A model generated the notes under the pieces. It worked only from the letters and a program-made list of their open reading frames with translations. It did not search any database and was not told where the DNA came from. From Clostridiales bacterium (GTDB lineage: Bacteria > Bacillota > Clostridia > Christensenellales > Aristaeellaceae), in contig JAAYDR010000017.1 of assembly GCA_012729115.1 (NCBI GenBank), positions 1-64,000 of the forward strand: a DNA stretch of 64,000 bases, written 5' to 3'. This document shows positions 42,695 through 53,019 of the stretch, piece after piece. A program made the position numbers and the translations under genes. Each line of letters begins with the position of its first letter. The first letter of the stretch is position 1.

Positions 42695-44215
42695 ATGGAT
42701 CAACTCACGCTTGGCACAAGGAACGTCTCCATTGAGTTTCCCGGCGTAAAAGCGCTGACCAACTGCAATTTTGAAGTGAAGACCGGAGAAATCCGGGCAG
42801 TGGTTGGCGCCAATGGAGCCGGAAAATCCACCCTGATGAAGATTCTTTCAGGGGCAAACCCCACCTATACCGGCGAGGTATACCTCAATGACCAGCCGCT
42901 GGAACTGCGCTCCACCATGGTGGCCAAGAAGCACGGCATCCAGATCGTGTTCCAGGAGGTAGACACCGCGCTGGTCCCTACCCTATCCGTAGCGGAAAAC
43001 GTGATGCTCAACCATATGGTCATGGACTATCCATCCCCCCTCATCAACTGGAACCGCATCCGTCGGGAAGCCAAGGAGATTCTCTCCCGGCTGCGCATCG
43101 ACGTGAACGTGCGCAAGCTGGTGCAAAATCTCACCCTGGCACAGAAACAGATGGTGCTGATCGCCAAGGCCATCGCCGCCCAGTGCAATTTTCTGATCCT
43201 GGATGAACCCACCGCCCCCCTGAGCGACACGGAAACCGCCGAGCTGTTCCGGGTGGTGAAACATCTGCGGGAGACCCAGAATATCGCCATTATCTTTATT
43301 TCCCACAGAATCAACGAGGTTCTTCAGATCTGCGACTCCTACACCGTGATGCGCAACGGCGAAATCGTGGACACCACCCCCGTCACCCCCGGTACCACCA
43401 CAAAGGAGATCGTGGAGAAGATGCTGGGCCGCTCCTTTGAGGAAATCTTCGCCAAGGAGAAAGTGGCCATCGGCGAGAAGATCTTTGAGGTCAACCATCT
43501 CAGTGGCGCCGACGGCAAGGTCAACGATGTATCCTTTTACGTCCGCAGGGGCGAAATTGTGGGCATCGCGGGCCTGGTGGGCGCGGGAAAATCCGAACTG
43601 TGCAAAACCATCTTTGGGGCCTACCCCAAAACCGGCGGATCCGTCCGCTATAACGGAACGGAACTGAAAATCAGCAATCCGTCCCATGCCGTGAAGAACC
43701 GGATCGCTCTTGTGCCCGAGGAACGGCGCAAGGAAGGCGTTTTGGTGAATGAAAACGTAAGTTTCAATCTGTCCGCCGCATGCCTTGGAAAATTTACCGC
43801 CCTGTCCTTCATCAACAAGCGCAAGGTGGACGCCAATGCCCGCAAGTATGTGAAGGATCTGGGCATCGTAACCCCCTCCATTCGGCAATACGTCCGCAAC
43901 CTCTCCGGCGGCAACCAGCAGAAGGTGGCCGTTGGCAAATGGCTGGCGGCAGATTGTGACGTGTATATATTCGACGAACCGACCAAAGGTGTTGACGTAG
44001 GCGCGAAACATGACATCTTCCGCCTCATCAGCGACATCACCAAGCAGGGCAGCAGCGCGATCTACGCCTCCTGCGAAAACTCCGAGCTTCTGTCCATCGC
44101 AGACCGTATCTATGTTCTGTTTGACGGCAAGGTCATGGCGGAATTGGTGACCTCTCAAACCAACGAAGACGAGATCATGCACTACGCCGTCGGCAGCACC
44201 GTCCCCTACGCCTGA
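42695..44215 (+). CDS. Sugar ABC importer ATPase (RbsA type)
   Basis: A 506-residue double ABC cassette. First Walker A GANGAGKST, Walker B FLILDEPTAPLS; second cassette Walker A GLVGAGKSE, signature LSGGNQQK and YIFDEPTKGVD. The first signature is diverged (NLTLAQKQM), as in several RbsA-like proteins. The ATG at 42695 follows GAGGAGAGGG; an upstream Met is in frame but lacks a ribosome site. It powers the permease that follows. Confidence 0.9.
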   Translation: MDQLTLGTRNVSIEFPGVKALTNCNFEVKTGEIRAVVGANGAGKSTLMKILSGANPTYTGEVYLNDQPLELRSTMVAKKHGIQIVFQEVDTALVPTLSVAENVMLNHMVMDYPSPLINWNRIRREAKEILSRLRIDVNVRKLVQNLTLAQKQMVLIAKAIAAQCNFLILDEPTAPLSDTETAELFRVVKHLRETQNIAIIFISHRINEVLQICDSYTVMRNGEIVDTTPVTPGTTTKEIVEKMLGRSFEEIFAKEKVAIGEKIFEVNHLSGADGKVNDVSFYVRRGEIVGIAGLVGAGKSELCKTIFGAYPKTGGSVRYNGTELKISNPSHAVKNRIALVPEERRKEGVLVNENVSFNLSAACLGKFTALSFINKRKVDANARKYVKDLGIVTPSIRQYVRNLSGGNQQKVAVGKWLAADCDVYIFDEPTKGVDVGAKHDIFRLISDITKQGSSAIYASCENSELLSIADRIYVLFDGKVMAELVTSQTNEDEIMHYAVGSTVPYA

Positions 44216-44252
44216 ATCCAACGTTAAAAAGAGAAACGAGAGGAGACTCTTT

Positions 44253-45263
44253 ATGCAAGCCACGCTGACCCCGCGCCCCTCCCAGGGCCGCAACGGAAAC
44301 CCCATCTTCCGCTTCCTACTCAACTGGGCCGCGGTCATTACCCTGGCGCTGTGCTTTATCATCTTCACGTTGGTGAAGGGCAGCAGCTTCATGTCCGAAA
44401 ACAACATGATCAACATTCTGCGAGCCATGTCCATTACCACGGTGTTTGGCATTGCCGCTACCGTGACCATGGCCCCGGACGGCTTTGACATGTCCGCCTG
44501 TACCCTGGCCAGCTGCTCCGCCTACGTGTTTGTGAGCTCATATCTGTGGTACGGCTTGCCCCTGTGGCTTTGCATCGTAGTGACCATCCTGGTGACGCTG
44601 CTTATGTACCAGCTCACCATGTTTCTGATCCTGGTCTGCAAGATTCCAGACATGCTGGCCACCTGCGCGCTGATGTTTGTCCACCAGGGCCTGGGCCAGT
44701 GGTACATCGGCGGCGGCGCGGTATCCACCGGCATGCGCCTGCCCAACGGCTCGGCCCCGGCCCGCACCACCCTGTCAGATTCCTTCTCCGCCATTGGCCG
44801 CTATCCCTGGATCATCATCATCATGCTGGCCTGCGTGCTGGTTGCCTATATCTTCCTGGAATACACCAAGCATGGCCGCTTCATCTACGCCATGGGCGGC
44901 AACAAGCAGGCGGCCAAGCTCTCGGGCATCAACGTGAAGGCCTACCGCTACCTGGCGGGCATGATCACCGCTGTGTTCGTCGCCATTGGCGGCATCCTGG
45001 TGTCTTCCCGTGGCAGCTCCGCCCAGGTGATGTGCTGCGACAACTACCTGATGCAGTCCCTGGCCGCCGTGTTCGTCGGCCGCTCCGTGGGCGGCGCGGA
45101 AAAGCCCAATGCCCTGGGCACGCTGGTGGGAGCCATGCTGGTGTCCACCCTGGAAAATGGCCTGACGATTATGGCTGTCTCCTACTATGTATTGCCCGCC
45201 GTCAAGGGCGCCGTGCTGGCTCTGGCGCTGATCGCCGCATACGCCGGCAAGAAGGAGCAGTAA
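44253..45263 (+). CDS. Sugar ABC importer permease (RbsC type)
   Basis: A 336-residue membrane protein with eight to ten helices. It has the AATVTMAPDGFDMSACTLAS block, equivalent to the GGIDLSVG region of RbsC, and GGNKQAAKLSGINVKAYR near the coupling loop. Only one permease is present, so it probably works as a homodimer. GAGGAGA precedes the ATG. Last gene of the importer operon. Confidence 0.88.
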   Translation: MQATLTPRPSQGRNGNPIFRFLLNWAAVITLALCFIIFTLVKGSSFMSENNMINILRAMSITTVFGIAATVTMAPDGFDMSACTLASCSAYVFVSSYLWYGLPLWLCIVVTILVTLLMYQLTMFLILVCKIPDMLATCALMFVHQGLGQWYIGGGAVSTGMRLPNGSAPARTTLSDSFSAIGRYPWIIIIMLACVLVAYIFLEYTKHGRFIYAMGGNKQAAKLSGINVKAYRYLAGMITAVFVAIGGILVSSRGSSAQVMCCDNYLMQSLAAVFVGRSVGGAEKPNALGTLVGAMLVSTLENGLTIMAVSYYVLPAVKGAVLALALIAAYAGKKEQ

Positions 45264-45327
45264 CGGGGTGGGACATTAGGGGCTTTGGCATAGGCTTCTC
45301 CCCTAGTCTCACATTGATCTTGAATCG

Positions 45328-45362
45328 AAAAAGAGAGTACCCTTCACGGGCGCTCTCTTTTA
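45328..45362 (+). terminator. Rho-independent terminator of the importer operon
   Basis: AAAAGAGAG pairs with CTCTCTTTT around an inner CCC/GGG pair and is followed by TATATA. A second G-rich inverted repeat (GGGGGGAG/CTCCCCCC) lies near 45395-45422 and may end the opposing pyr transcript. Confidence 0.75.
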
Positions 45363-45457
45363 TATATGAGCTCCTAATCATCATTAGGGGGCCAGGGGGG
45401 AGGGGGTCGCAACACTCCCCCCGGATCCCCTTGGCATTCCGTTTTCCTTACTAAAAA

Positions 45458-45886
45458 TCAGCCTTCCCCACTCTTGTGCGCCGTCTCACAATACAGACAC
45501 CGATACGTCTGCTTCCCCCGATCTGCCAGGAAGAAGATCTGATCCACTTCCTGCTCGATCTGGGTTATACACCGGGGGTTCTTGCACCGGATTACATTCA
45601 CCACCCGCTGGGGAAGCTCCAGGTGCTTCTTGTCCACCCGCTCTCCATTGCGGATGACATTGACGGTGATGCCCGGATCTATGTATCCCAGCATTTCCAG
45701 GTTCACGGGAATCTCCTCGTCAATCTTGATGATGTCCTTCTTGCCCATGCGGGCGGATTTGGCGTTCCTGATGATGGCCACGGAGCAATCCAGGCTGTCC
45801 AATCCCAGGTACCGGTAGATCTCCATGCTGCGGCCCGCCCGGATATGATCGATCACATACCCGTTTTGAATGCTGTCAATGTTCAT
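45458..45886 (-). CDS. pyrI: Aspartate carbamoyltransferase regulatory chain
   Basis: A 142-residue PyrI protein. The N-terminal allosteric domain ([22 protein letters not shown]) binds nucleotides; the C-terminal zinc domain has four Cys (CKNPRC and CLYC). It assembles with PyrB and gives feedback control by pyrimidine nucleotides. Its ATG overlaps the pyrB stop (ATGA). Last gene of the pyr operon. Confidence 0.93.
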   Translation of the reverse strand: MNIDSIQNGYVIDHIRAGRSMEIYRYLGLDSLDCSVAIIRNAKSARMGKKDIIKIDEEIPVNLEMLGYIDPGITVNVIRNGERVDKKHLELPQRVVNVIRCKNPRCITQIEQEVDQIFFLADRGKQTYRCLYCETAHKSGEG

Positions 45887-46800
45887 GCTTCACCCTCCAG
45901 CAGCTTTAGGATCAATGCCATGCGCACAAACTTGCCGTTGAGCACCTGGCGAAAGTAGGCAGCCCTGGGGTCGCTGTCCACCGCACGGCTGATTTCATTC
46001 ACCCTGGGCAGCGGGTGCATGATGCAGAGGTCCTGCCGGGCCCGGCTGAGCTTTTCCGGGTCCAGGATGTAGCTGTCCTTCAGCCGCACATAGTCGGCTT
46101 CGTTGAAGAAGCGCTCCTTTTGCACCCGGGTCATGTAGAGGATGTCCAGTGTGCCAATCACGTCCTCCAGCTTTTCCACCTCGACAAAGGGCACACCGGC
46201 CTTGCGCATACTCTCCCGCAGATAGTCCGGGATACACAGCTCTCTGGGGGAGATGAGCACAAAGCGGATGCTTTTGTAGCGGGCCATGGCATTCATCAGG
46301 CTGTGGACGGTGCGGCCAAACTGCAAATCCCCGCACATGCCCACCACCAGCTGGTCCAGCCTCCCCTTTTCCCTGCGGATGGTCAACAGGTCTGTAAGGG
46401 TTTGGGTGGGGTGATTGTGGCCCCCGTCGCCGGCGTTGATGATGGGCACAGGGGATACCTGGGCCGCCACAGTGGGCGCGCCTTCCTTGGGGTGGCGCAT
46501 GGCAATGATGTCTGCATAGCAGCCAACGGTACGCACCGTGTCCGCCACGCTCTCCCCCTTGGCGGCGGAGCTGCTGTCCGCGCTGGAAAAGCCCAGCACA
46601 CTTCCCCCCAGCTCCAGCATGGCCGCTTCAAAGGAAAGGCGGGTGCGGGTGCTGGGCTCGAAAAACAGGGTGGCCAGTTTCCTGTGACGCATTTTCTCCC
46701 GGTATTCCCGGGGTTGGGCAATGATCTGGTCCGCCACATCCAGCAGCTCATCAATCTCCCGGGTGGAAAGGTCTACAATATCCAACAGATGACGCATCAT
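45883..46800 (-). CDS. pyrB: Aspartate carbamoyltransferase catalytic chain
   Basis: A 305-residue enzyme joining carbamoyl phosphate and aspartate. The carbamoyl phosphate motif [12 protein letters not shown], the loop with SSAAKGES, the [10 protein letters not shown] block and HPLPRVNEI are intact. It shares one base with the pyrE stop. Pairing with PyrI indicates the regulated ATCase class. Confidence 0.95.
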   Translation of the reverse strand: MMRHLLDIVDLSTREIDELLDVADQIIAQPREYREKMRHRKLATLFFEPSTRTRLSFEAAMLELGGSVLGFSSADSSSAAKGESVADTVRTVGCYADIIAMRHPKEGAPTVAAQVSPVPIINAGDGGHNHPTQTLTDLLTIRREKGRLDQLVVGMCGDLQFGRTVHSLMNAMARYKSIRFVLISPRELCIPDYLRESMRKAGVPFVEVEKLEDVIGTLDILYMTRVQKERFFNEADYVRLKDSYILDPEKLSRARQDLCIMHPLPRVNEISRAVDSDPRAAYFRQVLNGKFVRMALILKLLEGEA

Positions 46801-47444
46801 TAAACCTCCTCCATCCAGATGGGGTCACTGGGATTGTCCCGAAAGCGCAGCAGCTGCCGCACCTGCCCCGGCTGGATGTAGCCGCTGTCCGCCGCCACCT
46901 GGGCCAGAATGTCAAAGTTGCACAGGCTCACGTTTTTCACCTGGGCCTCAGCCAGCCGCTGAAGGCCTTTGGCCATGCCATAGGTGAAGATGCTGGCGAT
47001 GCCCAGAACATCGGCTCCGGCTTCCCGCAGGACCTGAACCACCTCAATCACGCTGCCGCCGGTGGAGATCAAATCCTCGATCACCACCACCTTCTGCCCC
47101 TTGTCCAGCTTTCCCTCAATCTGGTTCGTGCGGCCATGGTCCTTGGCTCCGGAGCGCACATAGCCCATGGGCAGACCCATCATGTGGGCCACAATCGCTG
47201 CGTGGGGGATACCTGCGGTGCTGGTGCCCATGAGGACCTGGCAGTCCGGGTATTCCCTTTGAACCAACTCCATCAGGCCGGTTTCAATCAGATCCCGGAC
47301 CTGGGGCGCGGTAAGGGTAAGCCGGTTGTCGCAATAGATGGGGCTTTTGATGCCGCTGGCCCAGGTAAAAGGCTCCTGGGGCCGTAAAAACACGGCGCCG
47401 ATGGAGAGCAAAGCCTTGGCGATTTGTTGTTCCATAACAGTCAT
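46800..47444 (-). CDS. pyrE: Orotate phosphoribosyltransferase
   Basis: A 214-residue PRTase adding ribose phosphate to orotate. The PRPP loop [13 protein letters not shown] is clear, with the [12 protein letters not shown] substrate block and the flexible catalytic loop near [15 protein letters not shown]. It lies 6 bp from pyrF. Confidence 0.95.
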   Translation of the reverse strand: MTVMEQQIAKALLSIGAVFLRPQEPFTWASGIKSPIYCDNRLTLTAPQVRDLIETGLMELVQREYPDCQVLMGTSTAGIPHAAIVAHMMGLPMGYVRSGAKDHGRTNQIEGKLDKGQKVVVIEDLISTGGSVIEVVQVLREAGADVLGIASIFTYGMAKGLQRLAEAQVKNVSLCNFDILAQVAADSGYIQPGQVRQLLRFRDNPSDPIWMEEV

Positions 47445-47450
47445 CCCTCC

Positions 47451-48155
47451 CTATTTGTTGAGAAACTCCCTGACACAGCGGCGGTACATGGCAACCGGAT
47501 CCTCTGCCCTGGTGATGGGCCTTCCCACCACAATAAAATCGCTGCCGCCCAAGCGGGCTTTCTCCGGAGTCATGACCCGGGCCTGGTCGTCGGCCGCGGA
47601 GTCTGCAAAGCGGATGCCGGGGGTCACGGTCTGGAAGGCCTCTCCGCAGGCATCCTTCACCAACCGCGCCTCCAGGGGAGAGCACACCACGCCATCCAGC
47701 CCCGCATCTTTGGCATTCTTGGCATAATGCGCTACCGTCTCCTCCATGGTGGCAGAGATCAGCAACTCGCGCCGCATTTTCTCCTGGCTGGTGGAGGTGA
47801 GCTGGGTGACAGCCAGCAGCTTGGCCCGGCTACCGTCCGGCCGGGTGAGCCCTTCCAGGGCAGCCTTCATCATGTCCATGGTACCCGCCGCGTGGACATT
47901 GGTCATATCCACTTCCAGTCTGGAAAGGGAACGCATGGCGGAAAGCACGGTGTTGGGGATATCGTGGAGCTTCAGGTCCAGAAAGATGCTGTGCCCCCTG
48001 GCTTTGATCTCCCGCAGAATCTGTGGCCCTTCCGCGTAAAACAGCTCCATGCCCACCTTCACATAGGGCTTTTCCTCGTCAAACCGGTCTAAAAAGGCAT
48101 ACACGGCTCCTGCATCCGGGAAGTCCAGGGCGATGATGACGTCTCCCTTGTTCAT
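47451..48155 (-). CDS. pyrF: Orotidine 5'-phosphate decarboxylase
   Basis: A 234-residue barrel enzyme making UMP. Catalytic block [12 protein letters not shown] and the phosphate loop [14 protein letters not shown] are present. ATG 48155 overlaps the pyrD stop (ATGA) and is spaced properly from GGAGGTG; the GTG six bases upstream is too close. Confidence 0.94.
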   Translation of the reverse strand: MNKGDVIIALDFPDAGAVYAFLDRFDEEKPYVKVGMELFYAEGPQILREIKARGHSIFLDLKLHDIPNTVLSAMRSLSRLEVDMTNVHAAGTMDMMKAALEGLTRPDGSRAKLLAVTQLTSTSQEKMRRELLISATMEETVAHYAKNAKDAGLDGVVCSPLEARLVKDACGEAFQTVTPGIRFADSAADDQARVMTPEKARLGGSDFIVVGRPITRAEDPVAMYRRCVREFLNK

Positions 48156-49066
48156 TTCCACGCACCTCCTATAATATCTTGCAGTTTGGTGATCCCATGG
48201 CGCTCCATGGCCAGGGGCAGATCCTGGATGATGGTCCTGCAGGCGTAGGGGTCGGTCAGGTTTTGTGCCCCCACCTGCACGGCAGCGGCCCCGGCCAGCA
48301 TCATCTCCAGCACATCCTCCGCCGTGGCGATGCCTCCCATGCCAATCAAAGGGATTTTGACAGCCTGGGCAACCTGATACACCATGCGCAGCGCCACCGG
48401 AAAGATGGCCGGGCCGGAGAGCCCGCCCATGGTGTTGGCCAGCAGCGGCCTTCGCTTGCCCAGGTGAATGCGCATGCCCAAAAGGGTGTTGATGAGGGAC
48501 AGGCCATCCGCGCCTGCATCCTCGCAGGCCTTTGCCACAGCCACAATGTCCGGAGCATTGGGGCTGAGCTTGATGTACACGGGCTTGGTGGTGACGGCCT
48601 TCACAGCCTTTGTCACCTGGGCCGCGCTATCGGGAGCCATGCCAAAGGCCATGCCGCCGCCATGCACATTGGGGCAGCTCACGTTCACTTCGATGAGGCC
48701 CACCTGGGGCGCCCCGTCAATCAGGCGGCAGCATTCCACATACTCCTCCAGGGAGAAGCCGCTGATGTTGGCCACCACGGGCTTGTGAAAGAAGGTGGCA
48801 AGCTCAGGCAATTCGTGAGCGATCACATGATGAATGCCCGGGTTTTGGAGGCCCACGGCGTTGAGCATCCCTGCCGGGCATTCCGCTATCCGGGGTGTGG
48901 GGTTGCCAAAGCAGGGCTGAAGGGTGGTGCCCTTGAAGGAGAAGCTGCCCAGGATGTTGATGTCATAGAACTGCCGCATCTCCTGGCCATAGCCGAAGGT
49001 GCCGCTGGCAGCCATCACCGGATTGTCCAGCACCCAGCCGGAGAGATTCACTGTGGTATCTACCAT
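48152..49066 (-). CDS. pyrD: Dihydroorotate dehydrogenase, catalytic subunit (class 1B)
   Basis: A 304-residue FMN enzyme. The [15 protein letters not shown] opening, the catalytic Cys in [12 protein letters not shown] and the [15 protein letters not shown] phosphate site identify the class 1B type, which passes electrons to PyrK and NAD. It overlaps pyrK by 7 bp. The class fits a Gram-positive host. Confidence 0.94.
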   Translation of the reverse strand: MVDTTVNLSGWVLDNPVMAASGTFGYGQEMRQFYDINILGSFSFKGTTLQPCFGNPTPRIAECPAGMLNAVGLQNPGIHHVIAHELPELATFFHKPVVANISGFSLEEYVECCRLIDGAPQVGLIEVNVSCPNVHGGGMAFGMAPDSAAQVTKAVKAVTTKPVYIKLSPNAPDIVAVAKACEDAGADGLSLINTLLGMRIHLGKRRPLLANTMGGLSGPAIFPVALRMVYQVAQAVKIPLIGMGGIATAEDVLEMMLAGAAAVQVGAQNLTDPYACRTIIQDLPLAMERHGITKLQDIIGGAWK

Positions 49067-49821
49067 CTGATTTCCTCCCCCCTGAGTACCGGCCCGTCCT
49101 TGCAAATGCGCCTGCTGCCGTACTTTGTTTCACAGGAGCAGCCCATGCATACCCCAAAGCCGCAGGCCATCCGCTCCTCAAAGCTGTACTGCCCGGGGAT
49201 GCCGCTCTCCTGGGCCTGGGCATGCACCGCTCTTAACATGGGCTCCGGGCCGCAGGCAAAGACATAGTCGAACTGCCCACGAAGTTCCTGCATGCCCAGA
49301 GTGACAAGGCCCTTCCGTCCTGCGGAACCGTCCAGGGTGCACAGATGCACGGATACCCCCAGGTCGGCGAACTCCCTGTCCAGAAAGATCTCATCGGCAG
49401 TACCAAAGCCCAAAACCACCACAGGCTTCTTCCCCAGAACCAGCAATGCCTTGCACAGGCCGAAAAGCGGCGGCGTGCCCACCCCGCCCCCTACCAGAAG
49501 CGGGCGTTCGCAGGCTTGTACATCCGGCAGTCCATCCACATCGTAGCCGTTGCCCAGGCCCGTGAGCAGATCCAGGGAATCTCCAGGCTGCATTTCGCCA
49601 AGCTGCCGGGTGCCCTGGCCCAATGCCTTGTAGATGAGGGTAAGGCTGCCCTGCTCTCCCTTCACCCAATCACATACGGACAAGGGGCGCCGCAGGTAGA
49701 AACCCGGCAGAGCCACCTGCACAAACTGGCCAGGCCGCGTAAGTTCCCGGGTATCCCCGGTGAGCTCCATCCGATAGACTCCCCGGGCAATTCTGCGGTT
49801 TTGATCCACATGAAAACGCAT
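49060..49821 (-). CDS. pyrK: Dihydroorotate dehydrogenase, electron transfer subunit
   Basis: A 253-residue FAD and [2Fe-2S] protein. FAD-binding RRPLSVCDW, NAD-binding LLVGGGVGTPPL and the C-terminal Cys cluster CGFGVCMGCSCET support PyrK. It moves electrons from PyrD to NAD. ATG 49821 follows AGGAAAGGG; a TTG two codons earlier is possible. Confidence 0.93.
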   Translation of the reverse strand: MRFHVDQNRRIARGVYRMELTGDTRELTRPGQFVQVALPGFYLRRPLSVCDWVKGEQGSLTLIYKALGQGTRQLGEMQPGDSLDLLTGLGNGYDVDGLPDVQACERPLLVGGGVGTPPLFGLCKALLVLGKKPVVVLGFGTADEIFLDREFADLGVSVHLCTLDGSAGRKGLVTLGMQELRGQFDYVFACGPEPMLRAVHAQAQESGIPGQYSFEERMACGFGVCMGCSCETKYGSRRICKDGPVLRGEEIRW

Positions 49822-49836
49822 ATCCAAAACCCTTTC

Positions 49837-52800
49837 CTATTCACTGTCAATGGTGGAGACACACAGGGTGATTTCCTCCAGGACATTTAATAGCACCCTA
49901 ACTGTATCCAGGGCAGTGAAGATGGTGATGTTGTTCTCCACCGCGCAGCGCCGGATGATGGACCCATCCCTGTCGTGGCCAAAACGGTTTGGTCCCCGGG
50001 TGTTGATGACATAGCTGATGTGGCCCTTGCGCATGCCCTCCAGGATTTCCTCGCTGCCCTCGCTGATCTTCCGGCACAGGCGGGTGCGGATGCCGTTGCG
50101 CCGGAGGAACTCCGCCGTACCGCCGGTGGCCAGGATATTGAAGCCCAAATCATAGAAGCGGCGGATCAAGGGCAGAGCTTCCTCCTTGTCCCCGTCGGCA
50201 ATGGTTGCCAGCAACGTGCCGTAGTTGACCACATTCATGCCGGAGGACTGAAGGGCTTTGTACAGGGCGCGGGTGAAGGTGCGGTCATACCCGATGGCCT
50301 CGCCGGTGGACTTCATCTCCGGAGTCAGATAGGCATCCATACCCTGCAGCTTGCTGAAGCTGAAGGCAGGAGCCTTTACATACCATTTGCTTTTTTCCGG
50401 GGCCGAAACCTCCGTAATCCCCTGCTCCCTCAGGCTTCTGCCCAGCATCACCCGGGTGGCGATATCCGCCATGTTAACGCCGGTGGCCTTGCTTAAAAAG
50501 GGCACAGTGCGGGAGGAGCGGGGGTTGACCTCGATGACAAAGACTTGATCGTTTTTATCCACAATGAACTGGATGTTGAAAAGCCCGATGATGCCAATGC
50601 CCAGGCCAAGCCGTACCGTATCGTCCAGGATGGTCTGGCGGGCTTTCTCGCTGATGCTGAAGGGCGGGTAGACGCTGATGCTGTCCCCGCTGTGGACTCC
50701 GGTGCGCTCCACATGCTCCATGATTCCCGGTACGTATACCGCCTCCCCATCGCAGATGGCGTCGGTTTCCAGCTCCTTGCCGATGATGTACTTGTCCACC
50801 AGCACAGGCTGATCCTTATCCAAGGCTACGGCAGTTTTCAGATAGCGGCGCAGAGCCTGCTCGTCAGGCACAATCTCCATGGCCCGGCCTCCCAACACAT
50901 AGCTGGGACGCACCAACACCGGATAGCCAATGCGGCCGGCCGCCTCCACTCCTGCCTCAATGTCTGTGACCGCCTCCCCCGGAGGCTGAGGGATGCCCAG
51001 CTCCCGCAGGACCTTCTCAAAGGCTTCCCGGTTTTCCGCCCGGCAGATGGCCTCCACCCCAGTGCCGATGATGGTCACCCCCATCCCTGCCAGACCCTGG
51101 GCCAAGTTGATGGCGGTCTGGCCGCCCAATGTGACCACTACGCCCTTAGGCTCCTCCAGGGTGACGATGTTCATTACGTCCTCCAGGGTGAGAGGCTCAA
51201 AATACAGCTTGTCGCCGGTGGTATAGTCTGTGGAAACCGTCTCGGGATTGTTGTTGATCAGGATGGCCTCATACCCGGCTTCCCGGATGGTCCACACAGC
51301 ATGGACGGTGGAATAGTCAAACTCCACTCCCTGGCCAATACGGATGGGCCCCGAGCCCAGCACGATGATCTTTTCCTTTGGGGAGACGCGGGATTCATTC
51401 TCCTGTTCGTAGGTGGAGTAGAAGTAGGGCACATCACTTTCAAACTCCCCCGCGCAGGTATCGATCATCTTGTACACCGGCAGGATGCCCGCCTTTTGCC
51501 TGAGGCGGAATACCTCCTGCTGGGTCATGTGCCAGCACAGGCCGATGTACTTGTCGCTGATGCCCATGCGCTTGGCTGCACGCAGGGTATCCAGATTTCC
51601 GGGGCGGGCGTGAAGCTCCCCCTCAAAGTCTACGATGTTCTTGATCTTGCTGAGGAACAACAGGTCAATTTTCGTACAGTCAAAAATGAGGCCAAGGTCG
51701 GCGCCTTTTCGGATGAGCTGGGCGATGGCAAAAAGCCGGTCATCGGTGCCCCTGGCGATATAGTCCAGCAGAGCATCGGCTTCCATGGCATCAAACCGGG
51801 GGCTGTGGATGTGGCAGGCCCCCACCTCCAGGGAACGCACGGCCTTTAGCAGGCTTTCCTCCAGGGTGCGGCCGATGGCCATCACCTCGCCGGTGGCCTT
51901 CATCTGGGTGGACAGGCTGTTATCCGAGCCTTCCAGCTTGTCAAAGGGGAAGCGGGCCATCTTGCATACCACGTAGTCCAGGGCCGGCTCGAAACAGGCC
52001 GGGGTGCTGAGCAGAGGAATTTCCTCCAGGCGCATGCCCACCGCCACCTTGGCGGATACCCGGGCAATGGGATATCCGCTGGCCTTGCTGGCCAGGGCCG
52101 AGGAACGGGATACCCGGGGATTGACCTCGATGAGGTAATAGGCGAAACTGAAGGGATCCAGGGCAAACTGCACGTTGCAGCCCCCCTCTATCTTCAGTGC
52201 GCGGATGACGGCAAGCGCACTGTCCCGCAGCAACTGTGTCTCCTTGTTGGTGAGGGTCTGGCAGGGACAAAGTACAATACTGTCTCCTGTGTGGACCCCC
52301 ACAGGGTCCACATTTTCCATATTACAGATCGCGATGGCTGTATCGCCGGCGTCCCGCATCACCTCGTATTCAATCTCCTTGAAGCCCTTGATGCTCTTTT
52401 CCACCAGCACCTGTCCCACTGGGGAAAGCTTTAAGGCATGCTCCATCATGGGCAGAAATTGAGCCTCGTCATCTGCAAAGCCTCCGCCGGTGCCTCCCAG
52501 GGTGAAGGCTGGGCGAAGCACCACAGGATAGCCGATGGAGCGGGCGGCGGCAAGCCCTTCCTGGATGCTGGCTGCCGTGTGGGAAGGCAGCACCGGCTCC
52601 CCCAGGCTCTGGCACAGGGCCTTGAACTTCTCCCGGTCCTCCGCCATTTCGATGGCGGCAATGTCGGTGCTCAAAATCTCCACCTGGCACTCGTCCAGAA
52701 TGCCCTTCCTGTGGAGCTGCATGACCAGGTTCAAGCCTGTCTGGCCGCCCAAGCCCGGCAGAATTGCGTCAGGCCGCTCGTAGCGGAGGATCCTGGCCAC

Positions 52801-53019
52801 ATACTCCAGCGTCAGAGGCTCCATGTACACCTTGTGGGCAATGTTGCCATCCGTCATGATGGTGGCTGGGTTGCTGTTGATCAAAATAACCTCATAGCCC
52901 TCTTCCTTCAGGGCCAGACAGGCCTGGGTTCCCGCATAGTCAAACTCAGCAGCCTGGCCAATGACGATGGGACCGGAGCCAATGACCACAATGCGGTGGA
53001 TGTCCGTGCGCTTTGACAT
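49837..53019 (-). CDS. carB: Carbamoyl-phosphate synthase, large subunit
   Basis: A 1060-residue protein with two homologous ATP-grasp halves (GSGPIVIGQAAEFDYAG near the start, GSGPIRIGQGVEFDYST near residue 560) and a C-terminal allosteric domain. It makes carbamoyl phosphate from bicarbonate, two ATP and glutamine-derived ammonia. Its ATG overlaps the carA stop (TGATG). Full length for the family. Confidence 0.96.
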   Translation of the reverse strand: MSKRTDIHRIVVIGSGPIVIGQAAEFDYAGTQACLALKEEGYEVILINSNPATIMTDGNIAHKVYMEPLTLEYVARILRYERPDAILPGLGGQTGLNLVMQLHRKGILDECQVEILSTDIAAIEMAEDREKFKALCQSLGEPVLPSHTAASIQEGLAAARSIGYPVVLRPAFTLGGTGGGFADDEAQFLPMMEHALKLSPVGQVLVEKSIKGFKEIEYEVMRDAGDTAIAICNMENVDPVGVHTGDSIVLCPCQTLTNKETQLLRDSALAVIRALKIEGGCNVQFALDPFSFAYYLIEVNPRVSRSSALASKASGYPIARVSAKVAVGMRLEEIPLLSTPACFEPALDYVVCKMARFPFDKLEGSDNSLSTQMKATGEVMAIGRTLEESLLKAVRSLEVGACHIHSPRFDAMEADALLDYIARGTDDRLFAIAQLIRKGADLGLIFDCTKIDLLFLSKIKNIVDFEGELHARPGNLDTLRAAKRMGISDKYIGLCWHMTQQEVFRLRQKAGILPVYKMIDTCAGEFESDVPYFYSTYEQENESRVSPKEKIIVLGSGPIRIGQGVEFDYSTVHAVWTIREAGYEAILINNNPETVSTDYTTGDKLYFEPLTLEDVMNIVTLEEPKGVVVTLGGQTAINLAQGLAGMGVTIIGTGVEAICRAENREAFEKVLRELGIPQPPGEAVTDIEAGVEAAGRIGYPVLVRPSYVLGGRAMEIVPDEQALRRYLKTAVALDKDQPVLVDKYIIGKELETDAICDGEAVYVPGIMEHVERTGVHSGDSISVYPPFSISEKARQTILDDTVRLGLGIGIIGLFNIQFIVDKNDQVFVIEVNPRSSRTVPFLSKATGVNMADIATRVMLGRSLREQGITEVSAPEKSKWYVKAPAFSFSKLQGMDAYLTPEMKSTGEAIGYDRTFTRALYKALQSSGMNVVNYGTLLATIADGDKEEALPLIRRFYDLGFNILATGGTAEFLRRNGIRTRLCRKISEGSEEILEGMRKGHISYVINTRGPNRFGHDRDGSIIRRCAVENNITIFTALDTVRVLLNVLEEITLCVSTIDSE

